Origin: Solen grandis
Taxonomy: Eukaryota > Mollusca > Bivalvia > Adapedonta > Solenidae
Assembly (NCBI GenBank): GCA_021229015.1
Contig: CM037783.1
Coordinates: forward strand, 58,221,514 to 58,285,513
Reading direction: 5' to 3'
DNA length: 64,000 nucleotides
Shown here: positions 28,301-36,402 of the stretch, in pieces
Layout of the letters: each line of letters starts with the position of its first letter
How positions within the stretch are numbered: the stretch's first letter is position 1
Made by a program: the position numbers and the translations under genes
The notes under the pieces: generated by a model
What the model was told of the DNA's origin: nothing
Databases searched by the model: none
The model's input: the letters and a program-made list of their open reading frames with translations, nothing else

Positions 28301-31300
28301 AACGGCAATTTGTTCTAGTCATCGGTGGTTCGACCCAACCGTGTTTTAAATTGATTTTCATACATGTATTAAACAGTATTATTTATTATTAGGCCTTCTT
28401 TTAGCACTGATCGATTAAAGTAGATTATCGTATGTTGTCGTTTTCTTACAACGGCCTACGTGCAAGTCGTAAAATTTTCTGCATACTACGTGTATTTTTT
28501 TCTTTTGCAGAAAAATAAAATAAATAATAAAAAAAAAACTATTGTGAATAATTCACAAACATAGCACCATCAGATAACATAAATATCAGCTCAAATATGA
28601 AACAAGTAAAATTTAACAAAATAATTAATCAAATTAAACAATCATAATGCTTGTGCCAATCTGACAATGTGTGAAAACACGTTGCACTGCAGGTTGCAAT
28701 TAAATCACTAGTGAACATCACATGTAGGGTGTTAATTGGTTCGGCTGATAGGTGAGAAATACATAGCACTTTTAAACTGGGGCCGAAAATTTAGTTCGAG
28801 CGTTCCAGCCATCAGTGTTCGACTCATCCCAGGTCGAACAATAAAAAATAAACAACAGTTTTGCCGGGACCTTGAACTGTGTTCGAGTAAAGTATGGTAT
28901 TTTAGTTTTCAGTGTTCGAGTCACCGAAGTTCGACTGTATAAAACTCATTTAATTTAAAACAAATCTTGTCTTGAACTAAACATACTGTTGTGTATTTTT
29001 TATATAAAAAATGAACACATATAAATATAGCTTCCGTGAACATGTAAGTGACTTTAAAACTGTATCCACAAGGCACCCGTTCTTCTGGGCAGACGAGAAG
29101 AAACTGCGGCTGATCATGATCGCGGGCTCGGACGTGCTGAGGGACCGGAAGGCAGGGTACGTCTGCATAAGTTACACCTGATTTAGATTTTAGATGCTTT
29201 TCATATTCGGCCTGATGGTCCAGGCATTGTTCCTTTCAAATTGCCATATATACTTGATGTTAATACAGTCGGACTCATTCCAGATAATAGGCACAACACA
29301 TGAACTCATATTATGCTGGATACACTCAGAGAACAGAACAGAACTTTTCTTGTATTTGACTTGTACCTTTAGTATAAATAGCATTTGGTCAATAGCGTAA
29401 TAAATACAACACGCAATCTTGTGATCAATTATGGCGACGTTTTTATCACAGTTAAATGATATAGAAAGAGAAACGGCGAGTGTGTTTCAACAATTTAGAT
29501 CAATCTCCAGCGAAGGAGATCACGCACAAATCTCTGTCGTGCAGTGAGTTGAAAAATAGCTGAATTTCAGCTACGTCACGGGTAATCGTTAGCGTGACAT
29601 TTTTGTGCACATTATGATCAGTGGTAACTCAGTGCTGCAGTGACTGATGCAGAACCAATCCACTGCGCCGGTGTTGGCCATTTATATATCTATTTGTTGA
29701 GTTAAACGTCCCACCGACAGTATTTCAGTCATTTAGAGACTATGTCTACCTGAACCATAGTGCTGCCTCACTGCAGTTTCATGTCAAAGACATGTGGCAT
29801 GATAGCAGACCCAGTCACATTATCCTGACACCGGGCCAACCAGTCCTGTAACTACCGTTTATATGCTGAAGCTATACCGATTTAGATACATACCGTACTT
29901 AACATATTAAATACGTAATTATATACTATGATAAAGTATTAGAATTAAATAGTTTTTAGATGTGTTACTTCTTATAGTAAAAACTTGCTTTGTAAATGAA
30001 ATCATATTTTCTTTTTCACCTGAAGTGACTAAAATAAATTTAACACTGACAGTCTTAGGGAAGGGTTGTGCTGTCATTTGTACTTAAGTATGACACATCA
30101 AAGCTTGGTCTTCTAATCACCTTGTCGACAACTTCGTCGTGATAATTCTCCTCCTATTGCAGTGTCCCAATGGACGGCAGTGTACCGGACTCCATGATTA
30201 GTATTATCGGAACAATGCCGTGTAACATCCAGGTCATCAACTGGGTGAGTGATCTTACACACGTGACCATGTTCGGCATGTTGACATGGACACTGCGTAT
30301 GGGTATTTTGACCAAGATCATGCACGTTTCTCACTTCATCATGCATCTGCGTTCATGTTTCTTATTGCTATATCTGACTTGGCATATTTCAGTAATTGGT
30401 AAGACAGGATCTGGTGCGATTTCCACCAACAATACTTAGCGTTAAATTTATTTTTTTAAATATGGAAGAGGCACATTCTACCATGTCTAATTTGTAAATT
30501 ATTCAAATAGATCTTTTTAAAAACTGTTTCACCAGAGGATCGGCGATATCCGGTAGAATTCGTTCATTTATATTGACCAGTCAGAGACTGGGACAATCAC
30601 AGACGTATGATTATTTCCTATTCAGTGATATGAGAAATTTTACGCCAGCATGTAGATTAGGTGTTCGGGAAGTGATTTCTTGAGGCATCAAGATCAGTTT
30701 GATTATCGGGACATGCCAAATAATGTTGAGATTGCACCTACAGTAGCTTAGCTTAAAGATATATATGTATTAACAAGAACGTTAGCCAGTGATTTGTAAC
30801 ATTTAAGGCAGGGGAATTCTACTGGGTTTCAAACTTATTCAATGCTCATACAATGATCAGGTATTAGTTGTGTTTCCTTTATTTTTCCAAAGAGTAAAAT
30901 AAGAAATTAAATTTCAAAAATGATTTTTGTTTCATCATTCAGTGTTAAAGTAAAATATTTCGTTACTTGATGATAAATAAATGATACAATATTCATAGTC
31001 TATAGTAACAGTAATTATAACCTATGAAACGTCTGAAGTCACGGGGCATGACTTGTCTGGAAGGATCCAGTCATGGTTGATTCTGCAGCCACTACTTTAA
31101 ATTCTACCTCCAGGTCCCCGAGATCGAGTCCGTGATCATGCGGGAGATGAAAGCTTTCCGCCAGTACAAATACAACGCAGTGGAGTTGGTTCTCTTCGTC
31201 TACAACTGCTGTCAACACTTCGACAAGATGTACGTTCTCGCCTTTTATAACTGCTGCCAATTTATCGAACGAAACAGTTCTACGTACGAATACCTCAAAA

Positions 31301-32411
31301 TTCTGTAAAATCATTTAGTTTCGTCGAAGATAAATTTCGTACTTTAGGGAATAACGTGGGTATACTAGTATTAATTCGTGAATTCCTGGTCTCCAAAACG
31401 TGTCGCCCCCCCCCCAAGAAAAAAACAAAAAAAAAACGAATGCACAGTACTTATGTAGATTTCTTTAGTATCTTATTTAATATAATGTACATAGCCTGAA
31501 AAGCATGATCCCATAACGTATAAAACAACACTCTGTGATAGCATAAATGAGGATTATCTGTCTTTAGAAGACTGTCAGGAATATAAGCATAAATGAGGAT
31601 TATCTGTCTATAGAAGACTGTCAGGAATATAAGCATAAATGAGGATTATCTGTCTATAGAAGACTGTCAGGAATACACAGAAGAAAACACCTAGTCTTGA
31701 TGGACAATCACTGTATCTCTTGAGAACTGAAGTAGCCCCCGTATGCTAATCAGTCAAATAATCACTTTCTGTCATATACTAGAATATTTATTTTGTCTAG
31801 CACTTTTTGGTTACATCTTAAGATATGTTACACTTGTTTGTATACTCAGGTATGCAAGGAAACAAATGGTATATTAGAGCATTGCAATGTGCTCAATAAA
31901 TGTATAGAAATTTGCATGTACTTTAATTATATCATTATGCTAATGTTCATGCATTGTGTCCAGTGTTACATCTCAAAATGAGAAAAAAAAGTTTGTAACT
32001 TCATAATGACTATGTACCTACTGTTTTCTTTTCACTGTATAAGTGCAATTGTGACGTTTCCCATAAGTTGTAAAAACAGCTAATATTTCCATAATCTGTT
32101 GACACAAAACATATTATGATGTAACCAAGTGTTGGATGGTCATATTTAGAACCACATAGCCTGGTTAATCTCGAAAGAGAATTATAAACAAGGCATATCT
32201 TTACACAATGTTTCCTAGATTTAATCAAACCTAGAATATACATGTGCATGCCATTTCTATTTTTCTTTCCAGGTCAAAGGCTGCAAGGGAGATAATCGAT
32301 GAGCCTTGCAAATACTTCCTGAACAAGTTCCCTACCCTGTTTATGACCGTGTACCGAGCGATCAAGATGTCTCCACGCACGGAGAAAACTTGCTACAAAC
32401 CTTTCTTTTAA
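9644..32411 (+). CDS. RNase L-like ankyrin-pseudokinase-KEN protein (whole gene span)
   Basis: I assemble 16 exons by splice sites and reading phase: 9644-10159, 15716-15934, ankyrin exons (two assembly copies), a long exon 20476-23690, kinase exons 23824-23971, 24657-24851, 25353-25455, 27138-27208 and 27548-27741, and KEN exons 29073-29156, 30163-30244, 31114-31229 and 32273-32411. With one ankyrin set this gives about 1,829 residues. Ankyrin, kinase and KEN in this order define RNase L, a 2-5A-activated antiviral ribonuclease in vertebrates. IRE1 shares the kinase-KEN part but has a lumenal domain instead. The kinase looks dead: HRD is HGE and DFG is WYG, while the VAVK lysine and APE remain. 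No signal peptide or membrane segment is apparent, so a cytosolic location is likely. Ligand and substrate are unknown. The link from the first exon to the ankyrin exons rests only on phase. Confidence 0.75.
10160..15715. other. Probable intron 1, repeat-rich
   Basis: 5.5 kb between exon 1 and the first ankyrin exon. It holds a (TTTA)n run near 10325-10390, a 34-bp direct duplication at about 11048-11115, and the tandem blocks annotated separately. No exon-like segment was recognised. Confidence 0.5.
12350..13290. repeat. Degenerate tandem repeat block of about 150-170 bp units
   Basis: About six diverged units share CTCTGACATTCCTTGATG, a segment like TGGCAGAAATGCTCACCATCATGA, and TCCAAGGTCAAGGTCACAC. 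Related units recur at about 14080-14505 on the same strand. These are non-coding dispersed or tandem repeats. The AGGTCA half-sites resemble nuclear-receptor sites, but I treat that as coincidental. Confidence 0.65.
15716..15934 (+). CDS. Exon 2 (first ankyrin repeats)
   Basis: 73 codons in phase 0 between CCCTAG and GTAGGT. It includes the ankyrin signature GSTPLHLAIRSKNVEVAKVL and the LLENGADP turn. An in-frame ATG at 15719 could start the protein if exon 1 is not joined. Confidence 0.8.
16275..16379 (+). CDS. Exon 3 (ankyrin repeat), assembly copy 1
   Basis: 35 codons between CTGCAG and GTAAGT in phase 0, starting VGDNALMTAIKCGD. It is one ankyrin unit per exon, as in exons 4 to 6. A second copy lies at 18806-18910. 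Confidence 0.8.
16654..16752 (+). CDS. Exon 4 (ankyrin repeat), assembly copy 1
   Basis: 33 codons, LGMTALHLSTDRKWEC onward, ending at ACG|GTGAGC. It carries the TALHLS ankyrin core and NRADPN loop. The second copy is at 19183-19281. Confidence 0.8.
16860..17105 (-). mobile_element. tRNA-derived SINE-like repeat in intron
   Basis: On the minus strand a box A-like segment (AGTGGTAGGACACGCG) is followed by a box B-like GGTTCGAGTCC, then a tail without coding potential. It is too degenerate for a functional tRNA. The same repeat recurs in the duplicated copy at about 19390-19635. Confidence 0.5.
17224..17322 (+). CDS. Exon 5 (ankyrin repeat), assembly copy 1
   Basis: 33 codons, TGLTPLMIAAGKGDMKAVER onward, between CAG and GTGAGT in phase 0. 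This is a canonical ankyrin unit. The second copy is at 19754-19852. Confidence 0.85.
17652..17756 (+). CDS. Exon 6 (ankyrin repeat), assembly copy 1
   Basis: 35 codons, DGSTPICKSYREGKKDVTQY onward, ending AGG|GTAAGA. It is a degenerate last ankyrin repeat. The second copy is at 20182-20286. Confidence 0.8.
17938..18678 (+). CDS. Exon 7, assembly copy 1, truncated by the gap
   Basis: Begins after TTGCAAG and reads open into the N run. It is nearly identical to 20476-21216 of the second copy and stops mid-exon at the gap, which indicates an assembly break and not a real exon end. Confidence 0.75.
18679..18778. other. Assembly gap (100 N)
   Basis: Exactly 100 N bases, a conventional placeholder for a gap of unknown size. 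The sequence after it restarts at the position matching 16248. Confidence 0.99.
18806..18910 (+). CDS. Exon 3 (ankyrin), assembly copy 2
   Basis: Same 35-codon segment and splice sites as 16275-16379. This copy is contiguous with the intact exon 7 and so is the better one to use for a gene model. Confidence 0.8.
19183..19281 (+). CDS. Exon 4 (ankyrin), assembly copy 2
   Basis: Same 33-codon segment and splice sites as 16654-16752. Confidence 0.8.
19754..19852 (+). CDS. Exon 5 (ankyrin), assembly copy 2
   Basis: Same 33-codon segment and splice sites as 17224-17322. Confidence 0.8.
20182..20286 (+). CDS. Exon 6 (ankyrin), assembly copy 2
   Basis: Same 35-codon segment as 17652-17756, followed by GTAAGA and an expanded (AC)n tract. 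Confidence 0.8.
20476..23690 (+). CDS. Exon 7: long inserted region between ankyrin and kinase domains
   Basis: A 1,071-codon exon that starts after TTGCAAG (phase 0) and ends AG|GTAGGT (phase 2). The first 180 residues look helical and globular. About 190-235 is a Glu/Lys-rich coiled coil (EEEEREKERKEKRKEKKKQK). A long polar, probably disordered stretch follows, with a DFPSLNG motif. A second helical patch (SIFHRMQLVQLQQVDIYYQH) and the kinase N-lobe entry lie near the end. Vertebrate RNase L has no comparable segment, its linker between ankyrin and kinase being short. Function unknown. Its lack of introns contrasts with the finely split neighbouring exons. Confidence 0.8.
23824..23971 (+). 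CDS. Exon 8: kinase N-lobe (VAVK lysine)
   Basis: Starts after CACTTCAG and ends CTG|GTGGGT. Encodes SSGPVVLGMLLSGLEVAVKI, so the ATP-site lysine is kept, but a full glycine-rich loop is not evident. Confidence 0.75.
24657..24851 (+). CDS. Exon 9: kinase hinge and HGE catalytic loop
   Basis: 65 codons in phase 0. Contains the hinge-like YYIAMDLYEYTLPEF and ends in IVHGELR, where active kinases have HRDLK. The catalytic Asp is therefore Glu. Confidence 0.85.
25353..25455 (+). CDS. Exon 10: kinase PEN loop and WYG (degenerate DFG)
   Basis: Starts after GGACTAG with PENIVIDLNGHVNIAWYGLG and ends in phase 1 before GTAAGT. The Mg-binding DFG Asp is Trp, supporting a pseudokinase. Confidence 0.8.
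26098..26705 (-). mobile_element. Decayed LINE 3' end with (CTGT)n tail
   Basis: Minus-strand frames, broken by stops, carry RFREQIPRDQRYCQFC, a CxxC motif typical of the C-terminus of L1/Tx1-like non-LTR retrotransposons. The plus-strand (CAGA)n at 26098-26121 would be the element's 3' repeat tail. It lies in the intron between exons 10 and 11. Confidence 0.55.
27138..27208 (+). CDS. Exon 11: kinase APE segment
   Basis: Between TTGGCAG and GTAAGT. Encodes CWLAPEVINLRQKVSFKSDI with the conserved APE and the DxW of subdomain IX. Confidence 0.85.
27548..27741 (+). CDS. Exon 12: kinase C-lobe
   Basis: VAGMLVYFILSGCKHPFG onward, with the RP of subdomain XI (KAERPCTSDSL). Ends in phase 2 at AA|GTATGT and joins HPFFW of the next exon, the usual kinase-to-KEN boundary. 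Confidence 0.85.
27782..28243. repeat. 39-bp minisatellite in intron 12
   Basis: About twelve copies of a 39-bp unit containing CTTAGACATTATATGAA. Because 39 is divisible by three, both strands stay open and produce artificial frames that I reject as genes. Confidence 0.9.
29073..29156 (+). CDS. Exon 13: start of KEN domain
   Basis: Starts after CCACAAG with HPFFWADEKKLRLIMIAG, which matches the conserved entry of IRE1/RNase L KEN domains. Ends GG|GTACGT in phase 2. Confidence 0.9.
30163..30244 (+). CDS. Exon 14: KEN domain
   Basis: Starts after TTGCAG, encodes PMDGSVPDSMISIIG and ends TGG|GTGAGT. Confidence 0.8.
31114..31229 (+). CDS. Exon 15: KEN domain catalytic region
   Basis: Starts after CTCCAG, encodes VPEIESVIMREMKAFRQYKY onward and ends at GAT|GTACGT. 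The Arg of the active-site segment is present (FRQ), but the residue expected to be the catalytic His is Asn. The segment also looks longer than in RNase L, so an earlier donor is possible. Confidence 0.75.
31535..31676. repeat. 46-bp tandem repeat, three copies
   Basis: Unit containing AAATGAGGATTATCTGTC and AGAAGACTGTCAGGAATA, within the last intron. Confidence 0.8.
32273..32411 (+). CDS. Exon 16: KEN C-terminus and stop
   Basis: Starts after TTTCCAG, encodes CKYFLNKFPTLFMTVYRAIK and ends TAA. The YF...FP.L....YR pattern is the conserved C-terminal part of KEN domains. Confidence 0.9.
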
Positions 32412-33464
32412 AGACATGTGGGCGCATTTTGAGTGTATATTGAGAACAGGAATGTAACGACGAAAGCTATTTTTTTTCATTAATGTAATTTATACGTTTA
32501 TATATTTTCATAGGTATTTAACAGGATTTACAAATTTTGATAAAAGAAACTTATATGATATATTTCTTTATTTTTGAACTAAAAGCATTCCTTTATAGAT
32601 AATTATATTTTTCAAAATACTTACATGCCTTTTAATACCATTTAACTTACATTATTGCTAGAATATATATTATATAACATGAACTTATACACTTAATTTT
32701 TTGAATAAACGTTAATAAAATGTAAACGTTTTGATTATTTTTCAATATCAAATGCTAAAAATTTAGCCTCAACGCTTATAATTGAATAATAATAATTTAT
32801 ACCCTTGACTGGGAATCATTTTGATACGTCACATCAGCATATCTTTTTTGTTTGTTTATTTCTCGGGCTTAACGTTTCGCCCATTTGGAGACTTTGTCTA
32901 CTAGAGACAGATATAGTGATGCCACACTGCAGCATCACTACCGTTGACTTGTTGCATGAAACGAGGGGTGTTCAAAATTTTCCCGGAGAAGATTCATTAA
33001 ATGAAACTATATGAAACATGCATGGTTGAAAAGACACTTGTCTCCCCAACAATTCGTACATACCAACATAATCAATAAAATAACAAAAGCATTATAAAAG
33101 CTTATAAGATTAACACATCCTGCACTGAGTCTAGTAATGTCTGACAACTCCCGCACTGCGAGACAGCGTCTCTCAAAGTTTGTTGCATTGTCGCACAAAT
33201 TGACGTCCGCTTTCCTCAACTGTGGTCGACTGCTGTGCTGTTAATGTTACCTAGAAACAAATGAACAGGAAACGGATTTGTCTGCTCTCGTAGTCTGTAT
33301 CATTTGGTGTTTTGCCTAGTTCTTTTCACGGCGCGCATTTCACTCTTCAGTTGACGCCATGATGATGAAATGGCTGTCTACTCGTGTTATGATAAACATT
33401 TGTTTACAATCGTTTATAAAACTAAAATGGCCGCTTTTTTTTTTTTAATTAACATTATTATTGT
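32412..33464. other. 3' flank of the host gene, non-coding
   Basis: AT-rich sequence with likely polyadenylation signals (AATAAA near 32704). A SINE-like fragment lies around 32850-32945. No gene seen. Confidence 0.5.
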
Positions 33465-34924
33465 GCGTGTATGGCATGTCAGAGTTGCAATATTCAATAA
33501 CTATATATGTGTTGTATAACTGTACATATATGTTGTATAATTTCAAATATATTTATGGTATAAACAGTGTATATATGTTCTATAATTGAATCATGGGATT
33601 TGTTTACACTTTTGTATCAAAGGATTTCATTGGACCGTTATTTAATCAAATATTTCTCCTTCCATGAACTGTAAAAATGCGGCATTTTGGGGACCCAAGG
33701 GCCCGAGTTCGATTTCAGCTCGGAGCAGTAGGGTTTTACCTGGTTACAGAGTCAAAACAATCTTATTCCATATACATCTTCATAAGAAGAAATTCTATGT
33801 CTGGTTTTCTCCCCTTACCTTTGTCTGTAGGCAACGATCTTGCTTCATGCACATCTACATATGGTACATCGAGTTTAAACCAAATCCATCGTGCCGTTTT
33901 GGAGAAATTGTGACAACGAGATTCTTGTACGAGTGTTATCATTTTTGCCAAAATTAACATTTTCAAATTTGCCTAATACTATGGACATTGTTACATTGTT
34001 ATCATATAAGAAAATAAAAACCTGGAATCTTGTAAGATCTACCATATGACTTCTCTTCTTTCGCTATCAGTCTAGAATAGTCTTAATATTTGGGTCCCCA
34101 AAATGCCTGCATTTTTGCAGTTCATGGAAGGAGCCATCTTTGATTAAACATGTAATTATTGAAATAGTGAACTGTTACTAGGTCTCCCAAACGAAGCCTG
34201 ACCCCATGGTGACCCTTGTGAATATCAAAGAAGAAGCATCCAATCCATCTGATCATGAGGAACAAGAATATATATGGTTTAGGGTGGAGATCTGAACAGA
34301 TTTTGAAATATAAGGTCATAAGTAAAATTGAGGGATGGGGCCTGACCCCTGGGTGACAGTGACCTCGGGGAGCACCAAAGTAGCACAAATCCATCTTTGA
34401 GGGGACGGGGCCTGTCCCCAAGGGACCCCACATTTACAAAATTCAAGGGGGGGGGGGGGGGGGGGGGGCACCACGGCTTTTTGAGGACTACAAGTGTGTG
34501 AAAGTTTGTAAAGATAGGTGGAGAGTAAAAACAATTAGTCTCCAAACTTCGTTTAGGAGACTTAATAACGGTCCAATGAAATCCTTTGAAACAAAAGTGT
34601 AAACAAATCCTATGATTCAATTATAGAACACATATACACTGTTTATGCTATAAATATATTTGAAATTATACAACATACATATGACTTTTACCACAGATAT
34701 ATCAAATTATACAATTCATATACAAAAGTTGTGGAACATGTATATGGAATTGTACAACACATAAAAAGGCCAAAATATATCTGATTATACCATATATACA
34801 TGCATTTATACAATATATATACCAATATATATATATATATATATATATACCAATATATATATACAGTTATACAACACATACATAGTTATTGAATATTGCA
34901 ACGTCTGACATGCCATATGCGCGC
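33465..34924. mobile_element. Fold-back DNA element with long inverted arms
   Basis: The ends (TATGGCATGTCAGAGTTGCA and, inverted, TCTGACATGCCATA) match, and further inverted blocks nest inward: 33560-33640 with 34555-34640, and 33657-33702 with 34094-34137. The interior has a 22-base G run and an (AT)n run. No transposase is present, so it is probably a non-autonomous element. Confidence 0.65.
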
Positions 34925-35060
34925 GCCTATTTTGCGTTACCATGGTTATTGAATGAAGCATAGTTCGTTGAGGAAGTAAAGGTTCGAGATAAAATTACAG
35001 TGTAATTCTCTTATAGATTTTAAGGTGCCTTTTAGAACTGTATGAAATAAGTTTGTTTTA

Positions 35061-35314
35061 CTTGACTTGACTATTTGAGTTTACCGTCGCTTCGACAGTA
35101 TTTCAGTCATATAGCGACGCCCAGCTAATTACAGGTGGAGGAAGACCCCGAATTCACGGAGACATCCGGGTAAAACCACCTACCTATCGCAAGCCAGCTG
35201 GAAGGCTTCCTTACATGAAAATCCGAATGACCCTGCCGGGATTCGAACTCACGCGGTGTGGGGCTGAGTGAGTGCTAAAGTCAGCGACTTTACCCTCTCG
35301 GCCAAGGAGGCCCC
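35061..35314 (-). mobile_element. tRNA-derived SINE
   Basis: On the minus strand it begins with a box A-like GGCCGAGAGGGTAAAGTCG and a box B-like GAGTTCGAATCCCGG, then a shared body containing GGAAGCCTTCCAGCTGGCTT. The same family occurs at 60965, 61754 and 63735. Confidence 0.75.
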
Positions 35315-35563
35315 TTTGTTTTACTAAATTGAATGAGAAATAACAGCTCCAGTCCATGAACTTTTTGAACACACCTCATACCACACCAGTCACATCCTGA
35401 AGGCGGTTCGGCCAGTCCTGGAACAGCAAATATTGTATCTGAATGATTTCAGCTGCCAGGTAGAATTTGTTTCGTATCTAAAAATTTGCATTCTTTAAAC
35501 TATTCGCACACATTGCTTGTTTATCATTCCTTTTTAGTCTACGCATTAAATTCACAAAGAAGT

Positions 35564-35568
35564 AGTTT
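35564..35568. repeat. Target-site duplication, left copy
   Basis: AGTTT immediately before the left TIR, repeated at 51567-51571 immediately after the right TIR. Confidence 0.75.
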
Positions 35569-35707
35569 AGCAGCAGGGAGAGTGAGTGCAGAAACTAATG
35601 GGACCGCTCCCGGGCCCCACCGCCGCCCCCAGCACCATTTCACGCGCCAATTTAGTACCCATACAGAGCCCTAGGGACGGCCCACAACCCTCGCCGGCCC
35701 GGGCTCA
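35569..35707 (+). repeat. Left terminal inverted repeat (139 bp)
   Basis: Exact reverse complement of 51428-51566 by direct reading. It is GC-rich and starts AGCAGCAGGGAGAGTGAGTG. Confidence 0.95.
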
Positions 35708-35986
35708 TACAGAGCCCTAGGGACGGCCCACAACCCTCGGCACAGGTCCACCTTTTTTAAGGGGGCCCGGCGCTTCAGCCAGTGGACACCCCATCGGCCG
35801 ACGAAAAAGTCGTTGTGCTAACTCCGACCGCGGCCCAGCGTCGCCCGACAGCGGACCCCCCACACTGTAGGTGGTGGTCTGAATCTCTAATACGAACGCA
35901 GCTCAGGAGGAATTCACCGGCCCGGGCTTAGGGGCGGCCCACAACCCTCGCTTTCCCTACGGGAAAGCCCGGGCTCAAGGGGGGCA
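35661..35986 (+). repeat. Left subterminal repeats with hairpin
   Basis: The segment CCTAGGGACGGCCCACAACC and the GCCCGGGCTCA that follows occur at about 35670 and again at 35717, with a third related copy at 35930-35976. The third copy contains a perfect 8-bp-stem hairpin, GCTTTCCC-TAC-GGGAAAGC, at 35950-35968. Sequence next to it resembles the inner edge of the right TIR, so the left end carries an extra block of about 270 bp. Confidence 0.7.
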
Positions 35987-36086
35987 AAAAAGTGGGGGGC
36001 TATCAAGTCCTGTGAGGCAAGACACGCATTTTCTGCCATAGGTATACTCAATTGAACGTTTGTGTGCAGTTGAAATACCCACCGGC

Positions 36087-36365
36087 ATGAAGGGGACAGA
36101 CAACTGCAAGTGGCTCGTTCGTGGCTTTACTAATCTCTGTGGCCGAAGTTGCCTCAAGGACTATTGCAAAATCCATCTCATGCTTCTCCGTAAAGGCTCC
36201 AGTCCGATGAGGCCATGCGCCGGATGTGGTGTGGGAGTTGGAAATATCGTTGGGCTGTGCGGGGCATGTGGCTATGACAGGTCCGAGGGTAGGCTCCGTA
36301 TGAGACGTGTGAGAGCCCTCGAAAAGGAGTTTGCGCGCCTGGCAGCCATTGATATTTCCATTTAG
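36087..36365 (+). CDS. Small cysteine-rich, probably zinc-binding protein
   Basis: 92 residues from the ATG at 36087. An in-frame upstream TTG at 36060 is unlikely to be the start. Two Cys clusters are visible: NLCGRSCLKDYCKIH near residues 17-31 and PCAGCGVGVGNIVGLCGACG near 44-63, patterns typical of zinc knuckles or ribbons. A basic helix follows (GRLRMRRVRALEKEFARL). There is no membrane segment. It lies first in the element, just before the polymerase, and its 3' end is 37 bases from the polymerase ATG, so the two may share a transcript. A role in nucleic-acid binding or early regulation is inference. I do not recognise the family. Confidence 0.7.
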   Translation: MKGTDNCKWLVRGFTNLCGRSCLKDYCKIHLMLLRKGSSPMRPCAGCGVGVGNIVGLCGACGYDRSEGRLRMRRVRALEKEFARLAAIDISI

Positions 36366-36402
36366 ATGTATATGTTCGGTAGAAATATACCCATCCACCA
36401 GC

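Noticed and set aside
33664..33957. 97-residue plus-strand frame
   Set aside because: Inside the fold-back element and overlapping its inverted arm, with no domain.
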